64,000 nt of DNA from Streptomyces atratus (GCF_014648655.1 NZ_BMRN01000001.1:612092-676091), one strand, 5' to 3'. Counted from the first letter of the stretch, positions 18,055-29,418 are shown. Numbers and translations are program-made. The notes: generated from the sequence alone by a model not told the origin.

Positions 18055-19800
18055 CTAGTTGCGGACCCGTACCGTCGCCGACGCCGTCGATGCGCTGTGC
18101 AGGTCGTCACCCGAGTAGCCGACCTCGTACGTCACCTGGCCGGCGGCCCGGGGCAGGTCGTTGACCGTGAAGGTGCCGTCGGGCGCGACTGCTGCCGATG
18201 TCAGCGTGCCGGTGCCCTTTCTGTCGGTGCGCTGCACGGACAGGGTGATCCCGGCGGGGAGCGAACGTCCCTGACCGGTCAGGGTGCCGGTGATCGTCAG
18301 GCCCGCGCTCTTCGTCGCCTCCGCGGGGGCCGTGAGCGTGATGGCGGTCGGGGCCTTGGCGACCGCGACGGAGAGCGCGATGTCCTCGGCCGGACGGTGG
18401 GTGATGTCACCGGTGAAGGAGACGCTGTAGGTGGCGTCGCCGACCAGCGACGGGACGTCGAGAACGGTGAACGAACCGTCGGCGTCGACCTCGACGGGGG
18501 CCAGCTTGCGGTCGCCGTTCGCGTCGTGGCGTACCGCGGTCACCCTGACCGGCTCGGCGGGCGCGGGCCCGTCCAGCTCCAGCCGGCCCCGGATACCGAG
18601 GGGTTCGCCGACCACGGGCTTCCCCGGGGTGGTGGAGAGAGTGCCGGTGAAACGGGAGTCGTACTGGGCGGCCGGGGGCTGGATGATGTGCAGCCAGAAC
18701 TCGTTGCCGGACGTGCTGGCGGTGACGGCGAACAGGCGCGCCCCGTCCTTCGACCAGCCGAGCCCGCGCGGAGCGATCCGGTCCCCGTCGAGCGCGCCCT
18801 CGAAGGCGAACTCCAGCGGAGCCGTACCGTCTGCCGGGTCCGCGGGCTGCACCAGCAGGTCGGCCGTGGACCCGGTCGCCGCGGCGCCCCGGGCGATGTA
18901 CTTGCCGTCGCCGCTGAAGGCGACCGCGGACGCCTTGGCCTCCTCGGGCAGCGGCTGGTACGCGGTCGGCGCGTCGGACAGGTCCGCGGCGTCCAGGAGC
19001 CGGGTGCCCGCGCCGTAGGCGGCGTCGGCGACGGCGATCCGCCGGCCGTCGGCGGACTGGGCGACGTCCTTCATGTCGAGCGCGCCCTGGCCCTCACTGT
19101 CCGCGAACCGGCGCTCCGGGCCGCGCACGAGCGTCTCGCCGCTCGCGTCGAACGTGGCGAGGAACGGGTTCGGCTCCCCCGTGCTGCGGGCCTGCGCCAT
19201 GACCAGACGGTCGGGCGCCTCGGGGCCGCTCGCCAGCCGCAGCCGGCCCGCGGCGTTCCAGCCGGTGTTGACGGACTGGGTGCCGTTCGTGCCGTACAGC
19301 CAGGTCCGGTACGTGTCGCAGCCGGAGTAGGTCGGCGTCTCGGTGTGCCACTCCTTGCCGCCGACGAAGGCGACATCGCGCGGGCAGCCCACGTCGGCGG
19401 TGGTGAAGGCGAAGCCGGTGCGCTCCTGTGTCACGGTGTCGAACGCGAGGATTCCCGAGGACTGCGCGACATAGAGCGTCCCGCTGTCCGTACTGAGGGC
19501 CATCCCGGACGGCGCGGTACCGGTGGGCAGCGAACCGACCTTCTGCCCCTCGAAGTTGTAGACGTGAACTTGGTTCGCGACCCGTTCCCTGCGGTCGTCC
19601 GTGATGTAGACCCGTTCGTGCACGGAGTCGACGACCATGGCCGAGTACGACGAGATCGGCAGCTTGGCCACGGTGTCGCCGGCCACGGGGCCGCCGGCCG
19701 CATGCGCGGCGGGCGGGGCGAGGGCGGTGAGTCCCGCGGTACTGAGTGTCAGCGCGGCCAGCGTCGCCGCGATGCGTCCATGATGCCGGATCTTGTTCAA
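18055..19800 (-). CDS. Secreted beta-propeller protein with C-terminal Ig-like repeats
   Basis: This 581-residue exported protein has a Sec signal peptide at residues 1-35 (TALAPPAAHAA). Residues ~40-370 are a YncE-like propeller (VVDSVHERVYITDD, GMALSTDSGTLYVAQSSG, DVAQSADGRRIAVADAAYG). Two Ig-like repeats follow (~385-480 and ~485-581), with parallel motifs such as DADGSFTVLDVPSLVGDATY and APDGTFTVNDLPRAAGQVTY. The start is TTG at 19800 with GGGGGA upstream. It is monocistronic and convergent with the small gene before it. It is a cell-surface or secreted protein of unknown ligand. Confidence 0.8.
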   Translation of the reverse strand: MNKIRHHGRIAATLAALTLSTAGLTALAPPAAHAAGGPVAGDTVAKLPISSYSAMVVDSVHERVYITDDRRERVANQVHVYNFEGQKVGSLPTGTAPSGMALSTDSGTLYVAQSSGILAFDTVTQERTGFAFTTADVGCPRDVAFVGGKEWHTETPTYSGCDTYRTWLYGTNGTQSVNTGWNAAGRLRLASGPEAPDRLVMAQARSTGEPNPFLATFDASGETLVRGPERRFADSEGQGALDMKDVAQSADGRRIAVADAAYGAGTRLLDAADLSDAPTAYQPLPEEAKASAVAFSGDGKYIARGAAATGSTADLLVQPADPADGTAPLEFAFEGALDGDRIAPRGLGWSKDGARLFAVTASTSGNEFWLHIIQPPAAQYDSRFTGTLSTTPGKPVVGEPLGIRGRLELDGPAPAEPVRVTAVRHDANGDRKLAPVEVDADGSFTVLDVPSLVGDATYSVSFTGDITHRPAEDIALSVAVAKAPTAITLTAPAEATKSAGLTITGTLTGQGRSLPAGITLSVQRTDRKGTGTLTSAAVAPDGTFTVNDLPRAAGQVTYEVGYSGDDLHSASTASATVRVRN

Positions 19801-19942
19801 CTGAGTCCCCCACAGGCCAGGTTGACCCCCGGCCGGCTCGACCGGAGGCGATGTGAAGGAACATCGAAGCGTTGTGGAGGTGTTGTGTGCAAGCTTATGG
19901 CGATGCTTGGACGTTCTTTATAAAAGGGGCAGGAAAGGGCGA

Positions 19943-19971
19943 CCCCCGGAACCGTAAGGGGATTCCGGGGG
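19943..19971 (-). terminator. Hairpin downstream of pckG
   Basis: CCCCCGGAA and TTCCGGGGG form a perfect 9-bp stem with an 11-base loop. It lies 100 bp past the pckG stop and upstream of the propeller gene, so it most likely ends pckG transcription. Confidence 0.6.
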
Positions 19972-20073
19972 CCGTACCGCGGCGGGCCATTGACCCCACA
20001 GGTCAGGGCGGATGTCCGGAGACCCGGCCGCGGGGTGTGGGGGGCGCATCCGCGCGGGGTGCGCCCGGGGGCG

Positions 20074-21924
20074 TCAGCCCAGGCGCTGGACCAGCGCGCG
20101 GTACTCGTCCCACAGCTCCTTCGGCGTGTGGTCACCGAAGGTGTTGAGGTGCTCGGGGATCAGCCCCGCCTCCTCGCGCCAGACTTCCTTGTCGACGTCG
20201 AGCAGGAAGTCCAGGTCGGAGTCGGAGAGGTCCAGGCCTTCGGTGTCCAGGGCGCCCTTGGCGGGCAGGACGCCGATCGGCGTCTCGACGCCCTCGGCCT
20301 TGCCCTCCAGGCGCTCGACGATCCACTTCAGGACGCGGCTGTTCTCGCCGAAGCCGGGCCACACGAACTTGCCCGCGTCGTTCTTGCGGAACCAGTTCAC
20401 GTAGTAGATCTTCGGGAGCTTCGACTGGTCCGGCTTGTCCGCGCCGACCTTGATCCAGTGGTTCATGTAGTCGCCCATGTTGTAGCCGCAGAACGGCAGC
20501 ATGGCGAACGGGTCGCGGCGCAGCTCGCCGACCTTGCCCTCGGCTGCGGCGGTCTTCTCGGAGGCGACGTTGGCTCCGAGGAAGACGCCGTGCTGCCAGT
20601 TGAAGGACTCGGTGACCAGCGGTACGGCCGAGGCGCGGCGGCCACCGAAGAGGATGGCCGAGATCGGCACGCCCTTCGGGTCCTCCCACTCGGGCGCGAT
20701 GATCGGGCACTGGCCGGCCGGGACGGTGAAGCGGGCGTTGGGGTGGGCGGCGGGCGTGTCGGACGCGGGCGTCCAGTCGTTGCCCTTCCAGTCCGTGAGG
20801 TGGGCGGGGGCGGTCTCGGTCATACCCTCCCACCAGACGTCACCGTCGTCGGTGAGCGCGACGTTGGTGAAGACGGAGTTGCCCCACATGGTCTTCATGG
20901 CGTTGGCGTTGGTGTGCTCGCCGGTGCCGGGCGCGACGCCGAAGAAACCGGCCTCGGGGTTGATCGCGTAGAGGCGGCCGTCCTCGCCGAACCGCATCCA
21001 GGCGATGTCGTCACCGATGGTCTCGACGGTCCAGCCGGAGATCGTGGGCTCCAGCATGGCGAGGTTGGTCTTGCCGCAGGCACTCGGGAACGCGGCGGCA
21101 ACGTACTTCGGCTCACCCTGCGGCGGCGTGAGCTTGAGGATCAGCATGTGCTCGGCGAGCCAGCCCTCGTCGCGCGCCATGACGGAGGCGATGCGCAGCG
21201 CGTAGCACTTCTTGCCGAGCAGGGCGTTGCCGCCGTAGCCGGAGCCGTACGACCAGATCTCGCGGTCCTCGGGGAAGTGCGAGATGTACTTGGTGGTGTT
21301 GCACGGCCACGGAACGTCCTCCTGGCCCTCTTCCAGGGGTGCGCCCAGCGTGTGGACGGCCTTGACGAAGAAGCCGTCGGTGCCGAGCTCGTCGAGGACG
21401 GCCTGTCCCATGCGCGTCATGGTGCGCATCGAGACGGCGACGTACGCGGAGTCGGTGATCTCGACGCCGATCGCGGAGAGCGGGGAGCCGACGGGGCCCA
21501 TGCAGAACGGGACGACGTACATCGTGCGACCGCGCATGGAACCGCGGAAGACACCCTTCTCACCGGTGAAGCTGTTTCCCTCTTCCCCCGTGAAGATGGC
21601 CCGCATCTCGGCGGGGGCCTTCCAGTGGTTCGTCGGGCCCGCGTCCTCCTCCTTCTCGGAGCAGATGAAGGTGCGGTCCTCGACGCGCGCGACGTCACTG
21701 GGGTCGGACGCGGCGTAGTAGGAGTTCGGGCGCTTGATCTCGTCCAGCTTCGTGAACGTGCCCTTGGCCACGAGCTCCCCGCACAGGCGCTCGTACTCGG
21801 CCTCGGAGCCGTCGCACCAGACCACCCGGTCCGGCTCGGTGATGGCTGCGATCTCATTCACCCAGGAAACGAGCTCCTGGTGGTCGGTGGGGGCAGTGAG
21901 GGGAGCCGCGATGTCGCGCGCCAC
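20074..21924 (-). CDS. pckG: Phosphoenolpyruvate carboxykinase (GTP)
   Basis: This 616-residue GTP-dependent PEPCK decarboxylates and phosphorylates oxaloacetate to phosphoenolpyruvate in gluconeogenesis and anaplerosis. The GTP P-loop FPSACGKTN is at ~279-287 with the reactive Cys283. Other family blocks include [26 protein letters not shown] and [11 protein letters not shown] at 21924 is used, with AAGGAG five bases upstream. A longer open frame reaches 22017 but has no ribosome site and lies outside the family N-terminus. It is divergent from the hemolysin III-family gene and monocistronic. Confidence 0.96.
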   Translation of the reverse strand: MARDIAAPLTAPTDHQELVSWVNEIAAITEPDRVVWCDGSEAEYERLCGELVAKGTFTKLDEIKRPNSYYAASDPSDVARVEDRTFICSEKEEDAGPTNHWKAPAEMRAIFTGEEGNSFTGEKGVFRGSMRGRTMYVVPFCMGPVGSPLSAIGVEITDSAYVAVSMRTMTRMGQAVLDELGTDGFFVKAVHTLGAPLEEGQEDVPWPCNTTKYISHFPEDREIWSYGSGYGGNALLGKKCYALRIASVMARDEGWLAEHMLILKLTPPQGEPKYVAAAFPSACGKTNLAMLEPTISGWTVETIGDDIAWMRFGEDGRLYAINPEAGFFGVAPGTGEHTNANAMKTMWGNSVFTNVALTDDGDVWWEGMTETAPAHLTDWKGNDWTPASDTPAAHPNARFTVPAGQCPIIAPEWEDPKGVPISAILFGGRRASAVPLVTESFNWQHGVFLGANVASEKTAAAEGKVGELRRDPFAMLPFCGYNMGDYMNHWIKVGADKPDQSKLPKIYYVNWFRKNDAGKFVWPGFGENSRVLKWIVERLEGKAEGVETPIGVLPAKGALDTEGLDLSDSDLDFLLDVDKEVWREEAGLIPEHLNTFGDHTPKELWDEYRALVQRLG

Positions 21925-22090
21925 GATCGCTCCTTGATGAGGGTGTCTGTTTGGTAGTTGCCCCGTGGGGGCCGCGACCCGGATGCTTCGTAGCCGCTCA
22001 TCCGGTGCCGAACGCACTCATTTGATCATCCGACCGATTCGCCCATATGTCCAGGGGGCCGCCCACGTGAGCATCGCCACTCGCATTCGT

Positions 22091-22110
22091 TACCTACGGT
22101 TGCGTAGGTA
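22091..22110. promoter_or_regulatory. Perfect palindromic operator upstream of the hemolysin III-family gene
   Basis: TACCTACGGTTGCGTAGGTA has perfect 8-bp arms (TACCTACG/CGTAGGTA) around GTTG. It lies 10 bp before the ATG, inside the expected promoter or leader. CTACG/CGTAG dyads are typical TetR-family operators of actinobacterial lipid genes (recalled pattern; not tested). Confidence 0.6.
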
Positions 22111-22120
22111 CGATGCGGGA

Positions 22121-22819
22121 ATGACTGCTGCCGCCGCCGCGCCCGAGCCAGCCGGGCTGGAAACAGCCGAGTCCGACGCCGTCCCGGTGAAACCACGGAT
22201 GCGTGGCTGGCTGCACGCCGGAATGTTTCCCGCCGTGATCGTCGCGGGGATCGTGCTGATCGCGCTGACGGACAGCGTCCGCGGCCGGATCGCCTGCGGC
22301 ATCTACGTCCTGACCGCGTGCCTGCTGTTCGGCGTGAGCGCGCTCTACCACCGCGGCACCTGGGGTCCGCGCGGCGAGGCGGTGCTCCGCCGGCTCGACC
22401 ACGCCAACATTTTCCTGATCATCGCGGGCACCTACACCCCACTGACCCTGCTCCTGCTCCCCGAGTCGACCGGGACGCCGCTCCTGTGGGCGGTCTGGGC
22501 GGCGGCGACCGCGGGCATAGCCTTCCGGGTGTTCTGGGTCGGCGCCCCGCGCTGGCTCTACACGCCCTGTTACATAGCGATGGGCTGGGCCGCGGTCTTC
22601 TTCCTGCCGGACTTCATGCGGACCGGCGGGATCGCCGTGCTGGTGCTGGTCGTCGTCGGCGGGCTGCTCTACAGCGCCGGCGGTGTCATCTACGGCATCA
22701 AGCGGCCCAATCCGTCACCGCGGTGGTTCGGCTTCCATGAGGTGTTCCATTCGCTGACCCTGGCGGCCTTCGTCGTGCACTACGTCGGCATCTCACTGGT
22801 GGCCTACAACCACAGCTGA
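22121..22819 (+). CDS. Hemolysin III / PAQR-family membrane protein
   Basis: This 232-residue integral membrane protein has seven likely transmembrane helices. The PAQR/hemolysin III metal motifs are GVSALYHRG near the second helix, LDHANIFLIIAGTYTP, and the C-terminal FHEVFHSLTLAAFVVHY. Bacterial members are linked to membrane fluidity or hydrolase activity and not to true haemolysis. ATG 22121 places a palindromic operator just upstream. A GTG at 22071 would put that operator inside the coding region and is less likely. It is divergent from pckG and followed by a terminator. Confidence 0.88.
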   Translation: MTAAAAAPEPAGLETAESDAVPVKPRMRGWLHAGMFPAVIVAGIVLIALTDSVRGRIACGIYVLTACLLFGVSALYHRGTWGPRGEAVLRRLDHANIFLIIAGTYTPLTLLLLPESTGTPLLWAVWAAATAGIAFRVFWVGAPRWLYTPCYIAMGWAAVFFLPDFMRTGGIAVLVLVVVGGLLYSAGGVIYGIKRPNPSPRWFGFHEVFHSLTLAAFVVHYVGISLVAYNHS

Positions 22820-22845
22820 GCACTCCCTTCCACCTCCTCCCCCGC

Positions 22846-22875
22846 AATGGCCGTGGCTCGAAAGCCGCGGCCATT
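22846..22875 (+). terminator. Rho-independent-like hairpin after hemolysin III gene
   Basis: AATGGCCGTGGCT and AGCCGCGGCCATT form a 13-bp stem with one mismatch and a CGAA loop, 27 bp after the stop codon. This separates the gene from the MFS operon downstream. Confidence 0.65.
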
Positions 22876-22907
22876 CGTCATTCCCGGGCCCGGACAGGCG
22901 ATACACA

Positions 22908-22956
22908 TTGACACTCACCATCTTTTGAGAGTTACTTTCACTTGACTGTGACTCTC
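22908..22956 (+). promoter_or_regulatory. Promoter/operator of the MFS-TetR operon
   Basis: A consensus -35 TTGACA lies at 22908-22913. A 6-bp inverted repeat, GAGAGT (22927-22932) and ACTCTC (22951-22956), spans the expected -10 and start region. The AT content is unusually high for this genome. The co-transcribed TetR gene is the obvious candidate ligand-responsive repressor. Confidence 0.5.
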
Positions 22957-22970
22957 GAAGGAGTTTTCCC

Positions 22971-24488
22971 ATGAACCGACGCTGGTGGGCCCTGGGCGCG
23001 CTGGTCGCGAGCACGCTCGTCCTCGGATTCGACATGACGATCCTCAACGTGGCGCTGCCGACCATGGCCGAACAGCTCAGCGCGACCACCGGCGAGCAGC
23101 AGTGGATGGCGGATGCATACGTCGTGGTCTTCGCCGCTCTGATGCTCCCGGCCGGGCTGCTCGGTGACCGGTTCGGCCGTCGCCGGATGCTCATCACCGG
23201 CCTCGGCATCTTTCTGATCGGCTCGCTCATCGGCTCGCTCGCCGACGCCGTGCCCGCCGTCGTGACCGCCCGCTGCGTGATGGGCATCGGCGCGGCGCTC
23301 GTGATGCCGCTCGCGCTGGCGGTGCTGCCGTCGCTGTTCGGCGCGCCCGAGGACCGGGTCAAGGCCATCGGCATCGTCTCGGCCGCGTCCGCGCTCGGGC
23401 TGCCTCTCGGCCCGATCCTGGGCGGCTGGCTGCTGGACCACTTCTGGTGGGGCTCGATCTTCCTGATCAACATCCCGATGGTGGCGATCGGTATCGCCGC
23501 CTGCGCGTTCCTGCTCCCGGAGACCAGCGACCCGGCCTCCCCGAAGGTCGATGCCGTCTCCACCGCCCTGACCGCGACCGGTCTCGGCGTGCTGATCTAC
23601 GCGATCATCGAGGCGCCCGGGCGCGGCTGGGGCGACCCGCTGGTGCTGGGCATGTCGGCCGCCGGTGTCGTGCTGATCGCCGCGCTCGTCGTACGGGAAC
23701 GCGGCGCCGAGCGTCCGATGCTCGACATGTCGCTGCTGCGGCAGCGCCCGTTCCTGCTGAGCGCGCTCGCCGCGACCCTGGTGATGTTCGTGATGTCGGG
23801 GCTGATGTTCATCCTGCCCGGCTACCTCCAGGCGGCCCTGGGCCACGACGCGTTCGGTACGGGGCTGCGGATGCTGCCGATGATGGGCGGGCTGATCCTC
23901 GCCGCGAAGACGGGCGCCCCCGTCACCCGGCGGTTCGGGGCGCGCGCCACGATGACGGCGGGCCTGGTCGTGCTCGCCTTCGCCGCGCTCCTGGGCAGCC
24001 GTACGACGGTCGACAGCGGTTACGGCTTCACGGCGCTGTGGCTCTCCGTCGCCGGGGTCGGCTTCGGCTTCGCCGTCGTCCCCGCGATGGACGCCGCGCT
24101 GGCCGCCCTGCCCGCGGACCGTGCGGGCAGCGGGTCGGGGCTGCTGATGACCGTACGGCAGACGGGCAGCGCCCTCGGGATCGCGCTGCTGGGCAGCCTG
24201 CTCGCCGGTGCGTACAGCAGCCGGCTCGACACCACCGGCGTACCGGACGCCGCCGCGGACACGGCCGGGGACTCGGTCGTCGCCGCCCATGTCGTCGCGG
24301 CGAAGCTCGGCGCGCAGCGGCTGGCCGACTCCGCGGACGCGGCGTATCTCCACGGCATGAGCGTGGTGCTTCTCGTCATCGCTGTCACGGCCCTGGTGTC
24401 GGCGCTGCTGGTCGGGGCGTTCCTGACGAACCTCCGAACCCCCTCGCAGGAGCGGACGGACGTGGCCCCCACGCCCGCCGATGCCTGA
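22971..24488 (+). CDS. MFS drug exporter (DHA2 family, 14 TMS)
   Basis: This 505-residue proton-coupled exporter of the EmrB/QacA type (DHA2) has about 14 transmembrane segments. Motif A is GLLGDRFGRRRM and motif C is GLPLGPILGGWLLDHFWW. The conserved first-helix motif D1 reads DMTILNVALPTM. ATG 22971 has GAAGGAG seven bases upstream. The next gene, a TetR regulator, starts 2 bp after its stop, forming an exporter-repressor operon. The substrate is probably a cationic or antibiotic-like compound, not predictable from sequence. Confidence 0.92.
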   Translation: MNRRWWALGALVASTLVLGFDMTILNVALPTMAEQLSATTGEQQWMADAYVVVFAALMLPAGLLGDRFGRRRMLITGLGIFLIGSLIGSLADAVPAVVTARCVMGIGAALVMPLALAVLPSLFGAPEDRVKAIGIVSAASALGLPLGPILGGWLLDHFWWGSIFLINIPMVAIGIAACAFLLPETSDPASPKVDAVSTALTATGLGVLIYAIIEAPGRGWGDPLVLGMSAAGVVLIAALVVRERGAERPMLDMSLLRQRPFLLSALAATLVMFVMSGLMFILPGYLQAALGHDAFGTGLRMLPMMGGLILAAKTGAPVTRRFGARATMTAGLVVLAFAALLGSRTTVDSGYGFTALWLSVAGVGFGFAVVPAMDAALAALPADRAGSGSGLLMTVRQTGSALGIALLGSLLAGAYSSRLDTTGVPDAAADTAGDSVVAAHVVAAKLGAQRLADSADAAYLHGMSVVLLVIAVTALVSALLVGAFLTNLRTPSQERTDVAPTPADA

Positions 24489-24490
24489 CA

Positions 24491-25132
24491 ATGGCGACCA
24501 TGGCCGCCACCTCTCGTCCCCCTTCCGTTTCCGCCCCCGGAACACCGCCCCCACTGGGGTTGCGCGAGCGGAAGAAGCTCAGGACCAGGATCGCGATCCG
24601 CCGGGCGACCTATCGGCTGATCTCCGAGCAGGGGTACGACGCGACGACGATCGAGCAGATCGCGGAGGCGGCCGAGGTGTCGCCGAGCACCGTCTTCCGG
24701 TACTTCGCGACCAAGGAGGACATCGTCCTCACCGACGAGTACGACCCGATCATGGAGGCCGAGCTGCGCAACCGGCCGGCCGACGAACCGCCGCTGGAAT
24801 CGCTGCGGTTCATCATGGCCAAGGCACTGACTGCGTTCCTCGCGAGCGAGGAGGAGGAACTGCGGCAGCGCACCCGGCTGATGGTGGAGGTCCCCGCCAT
24901 CCGGGCGCGGATGACGGAGACCATGTCGGACACGGCGAAGGTGCTGGCCCGCGCGCTCGCCGACCGCAGCGGCCGCAGCCCCGACGACCTGGAGGTCAGG
25001 GTGTTCATCGCGGCAGTGCTGGGGGCGCTGCGCGAGGTGACGCTGTACTGGGGCGAGCACGGTCAGGAGGGCGACCTGATCACGATGATCAACCAGGCGC
25101 TGGACACGCTCGAAGGCGGGCTGAAGCTGTAA
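24491..25132 (+). CDS. TetR-family regulator of the adjacent exporter
   Basis: This 213-residue protein has a TetR helix-turn-helix at ~30-75 (QGYDATTIEQIAEAAEVSPS followed by TVFRYFATKED). An all-alpha ligand domain follows. ATG at 24491 is two bases from the exporter stop; an ATG at 24500 is an alternative. Co-transcription with the MFS gene and the dyad in their promoter indicate autoregulated, ligand-induced efflux. Confidence 0.9.
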   Translation: MATMAATSRPPSVSAPGTPPPLGLRERKKLRTRIAIRRATYRLISEQGYDATTIEQIAEAAEVSPSTVFRYFATKEDIVLTDEYDPIMEAELRNRPADEPPLESLRFIMAKALTAFLASEEEELRQRTRLMVEVPAIRARMTETMSDTAKVLARALADRSGRSPDDLEVRVFIAAVLGALREVTLYWGEHGQEGDLITMINQALDTLEGGLKL

Positions 25133-25185
25133 CCGGGGCTTCGCCCTCAGCCCCCCGGCGGCTCCGTCCTCGGTCGGCTCCGCCC

Positions 25186-27225
<2,040 letters not shown>

Positions 27226-27491
27226 ACCCCCATCCTTGCGCACCGGCCTCCGTCCCGCCCATGCGCCACGGGGGCAGCGCACGAACGGGACGGAGGGGTG
27301 CCGGCTCAGTGCTCGCGCGGCCGAACCGGGGGCAGGAGCGGCAACGGGTCGCCATCCACAGGTGGGCGTCTCCGCTGAGCGGGGCACGGCCATCGGGCCC
27401 GATCCTCGTCACGGCGGACCTCCCGGTGGGAGCACAAAGAAGCCCCGGACGGACAGCCGGGGCAGCGCGTGAGCGGCGGGAATCGCGGGCG

Positions 27492-27596
27492 GTGACGAAG
27501 TGATGAAATGGCCCTGTTGTCCGGGTTGCCCCTTATGGATGGCGTTTTGGTTCTATACACGGAACAGAACTAAACGTCATTCCGTCACTTCGTCAC
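27492..27596. repeat. Iteron-like GTGACGAA repeats
   Basis: GTGACGAAGTGATG (27492-27505) recurs in inverted orientation as CGTCACTTCGTCAC (27583-27596), 13 of 14 matching. The right cluster contains further GTGACGGA and ATGACG units at 7-8-bp spacing. The array brackets AT-rich DNA. It could bind an excision or control factor or be a relic replication site. Confidence 0.45.
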
Positions 27597-27660
27597 TACG
27601 TAGGGGCCAGCGGGCGCGTCCACGCTGCCCCAACGCACTCACGCGGTGCGCGACAAATGA

Positions 27661-27689
27661 GCAAGGCCGGGTCCGATGCCCGACCTTGC
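27661..27689 (-). terminator. Terminator of the integrase gene
   Basis: GCAAGGCCGGG and CCCGACCTTGC form an 11-bp stem with one mismatch, 9 bp past the integrase stop. It is followed on the minus strand by TCATTTGTC. Confidence 0.6.
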
Positions 27690-27698
27690 GCTTCGAAC

Positions 27699-29360
27699 TC
27701 ACTTCTTGGTGGTCGTGTCCTTCTTCGACAGCCAGTCGAACTCAAGCCGTTCCAAGATCGGGGTGTGATCCCCCTGCCGTGCTGCGGGCTTGACCCTGAT
27801 GCCCTTCTTTCCAAGGGCGCACTTCAGGAGCATCCGCTTGTCCGCCATGTCCGCCGCTTCCCATGCCTCACGCAGGGTGTCGATGTGGGTGAGGGGCGAT
27901 AGGTCTGCCTCCGCATCCAACGCCTCAAGGGTCGCGGCGGTGCTCTCGATAACGGCGCGCTGCCCTTCGCTCAGTTCCTCGAAGCGCTCTTCGTCCATCT
28001 TCCCGTACACGTAGAAGTCGTCTTCGAGCTTCTTCACACGCCACTGGGCGGCCTCAAGGGCCTTCTGGGCCTCTTCCTTCTTCGCCTGCGTTTCGGGGTC
28101 CGCGAAGGCTAGCCACCGGCGGGCTATCTCGATGACCACCGGGTCACCCGGCTCAAGGGCCGTGATGTGGTGGATCCAAGCCTGTCCCACCGCGTGGTCG
28201 ATGCGGTCGGCGAGGGTCACCACTCCCTCGCAGATCGACTTGCCCCGCGTCTGCCGGACCTCGCACCGGTAGCGTCCGCCTCGGTGGCTCATCGAGCCGC
28301 CACACGGTTCAAGCTCGCCCGTGCCCTTCTTGTCCCGCATCTGCCCGCACCGGTAGCTCCCCGTCCCCAGGTACTTCGCTTCCGGCTTCCCCTTCGCCCA
28401 CCGTTCATCGGTCCGTTCGGCGATTAGGGCCTTGATCTTGAACCACTCGCCCGGCGCCACAACCCCCTTGCCGCACATGACGACTTCGCCCTTCTCGTTG
28501 CGCAGGGGCTCGCCGTACCCCTCCCAACTGTCCAAGGGGTTGCCGTGCTCGTCCGTCTTGCGCCGCCGGACCGGGACCATGCCCGCGAAGAGCGGGGACT
28601 GAGCCAGCTTGCTCACCGCCGTGGGCGACCAAGTGGCACCGCTCCGGGTCCGGTACCCCTCCACATTGAGTTGGTGGGCCGTGTCCTTCGTCGTCTTCTT
28701 GTCGAGCAAGAGATCCGCCAGCCTGCGAGCTGTGCCGTACTCGTCGGGATGGGGTTCGACCTTGCCGCTTCCGGGGGCGCTGTAGAGACCGAACGGTGGC
28801 CTGCCCGTTCCTCTTCGGCCTTCCGCCTTGTGCGAGTCATGGCCGATCTTCACGCGCTTCGCTATGTCCTTCGCTTCCTCCCTGGCGCGTTCGCTCAGAA
28901 TCGCGAAGACCATGCGGCCGCCCTGTGATGAGTCCAGCCCTTCGGACACGGAGACGAGTCGCGATTGCCGGCGGTCGAACTCGTCGAGCATCCGGCCCAC
29001 CGCCCCCATACCGCGCCGGTCGAAGCGGTCCGTCTTCCACACACCGAGCGTCTTGGACTTGCCGTCCATGATCGCTTGTGTGGCCTTCTCGAACTCCCTG
29101 CGTCGTACGTAGGTCTTGGAAGCCGAGAGTTGTTCAAACCAGACGTGCCGGATCTGAAGCCCGTTCGCCTGCGCCCAGCGCACCACGTCTCGCAGATGCC
29201 CCCGCAGCGTGGCCAGATCTTCCTTCCTGTTGCTGCGTCGCAGGTAGGCATCCATGAGCCCGGACGGGTCCGCCGTCGCAGGCTTGTCCAATCCCAGGGT
29301 TTCCAGTTCCTCAGGGCTGAGCCCCAACCCGACGAGCGTCGCGTGATCCTCGCGCACCAC
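27699..29360 (-). CDS. Large serine recombinase (phage-type integrase)
   Basis: This 553-residue protein has an N-terminal resolvase domain with catalytic Ser43 in YLRRSNRKED and the DRFDRRG block. The recombinase DNA-binding domain contains RRGTGRPPFGLY and GATWSPTAVSKLAQSPLFAG. A zinc ribbon (YRCGQ, EPCGG, YRCEV, SICEG) and a coiled-coil segment (~400-450) follow. It catalyses attP x attB recombination through a Ser-linked double-strand exchange. The length is in the range of phiC31 and Bxb1 integrases and it looks intact. The start is GTG at 29360 with AGAGGGGGG upstream. Codon use is slightly less GC-biased than in neighbours. No excisionase (recombination directionality factor) gene is seen. 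Confidence 0.93.
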   Translation of the reverse strand: MVREDHATLVGLGLSPEELETLGLDKPATADPSGLMDAYLRRSNRKEDLATLRGHLRDVVRWAQANGLQIRHVWFEQLSASKTYVRRREFEKATQAIMDGKSKTLGVWKTDRFDRRGMGAVGRMLDEFDRRQSRLVSVSEGLDSSQGGRMVFAILSERAREEAKDIAKRVKIGHDSHKAEGRRGTGRPPFGLYSAPGSGKVEPHPDEYGTARRLADLLLDKKTTKDTAHQLNVEGYRTRSGATWSPTAVSKLAQSPLFAGMVPVRRRKTDEHGNPLDSWEGYGEPLRNEKGEVVMCGKGVVAPGEWFKIKALIAERTDERWAKGKPEAKYLGTGSYRCGQMRDKKGTGELEPCGGSMSHRGGRYRCEVRQTRGKSICEGVVTLADRIDHAVGQAWIHHITALEPGDPVVIEIARRWLAFADPETQAKKEEAQKALEAAQWRVKKLEDDFYVYGKMDEERFEELSEGQRAVIESTAATLEALDAEADLSPLTHIDTLREAWEAADMADKRMLLKCALGKKGIRVKPAARQGDHTPILERLEFDWLSKKDTTTKK

Positions 29361-29418
29361 AACCCCCCTCTGTTCTCAGGGGAAATGGTACGGAAATGGT
29401 GGACCTTAGACCGCTACT

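Larger units (their letters stand above)
27226..27698. other. Noncoding segment of the element
   Basis: No credible gene is seen. An 11-bp inverted repeat, CCTCCGTCCCG / CGGGACGGAGG (27247-27296), sits in the leader of the regenerated gene. A terminator-like hairpin, GCCCCGG/CCGGGGC (27442-27463), precedes TTCTTTGTG on the minus strand. An AT-rich core (about 27525-27600) is flanked by repeats of GTGACGAAGTGA. The integrase terminator lies at 27661-27689. AT content is higher than in the surrounding chromosome. Confidence 0.6.

Noticed and set aside
23447..24490. Long N-terminal extension of the TetR gene
   Set aside because: It overlaps the MFS gene in another frame. The TetR domain begins right after ATG 24491.
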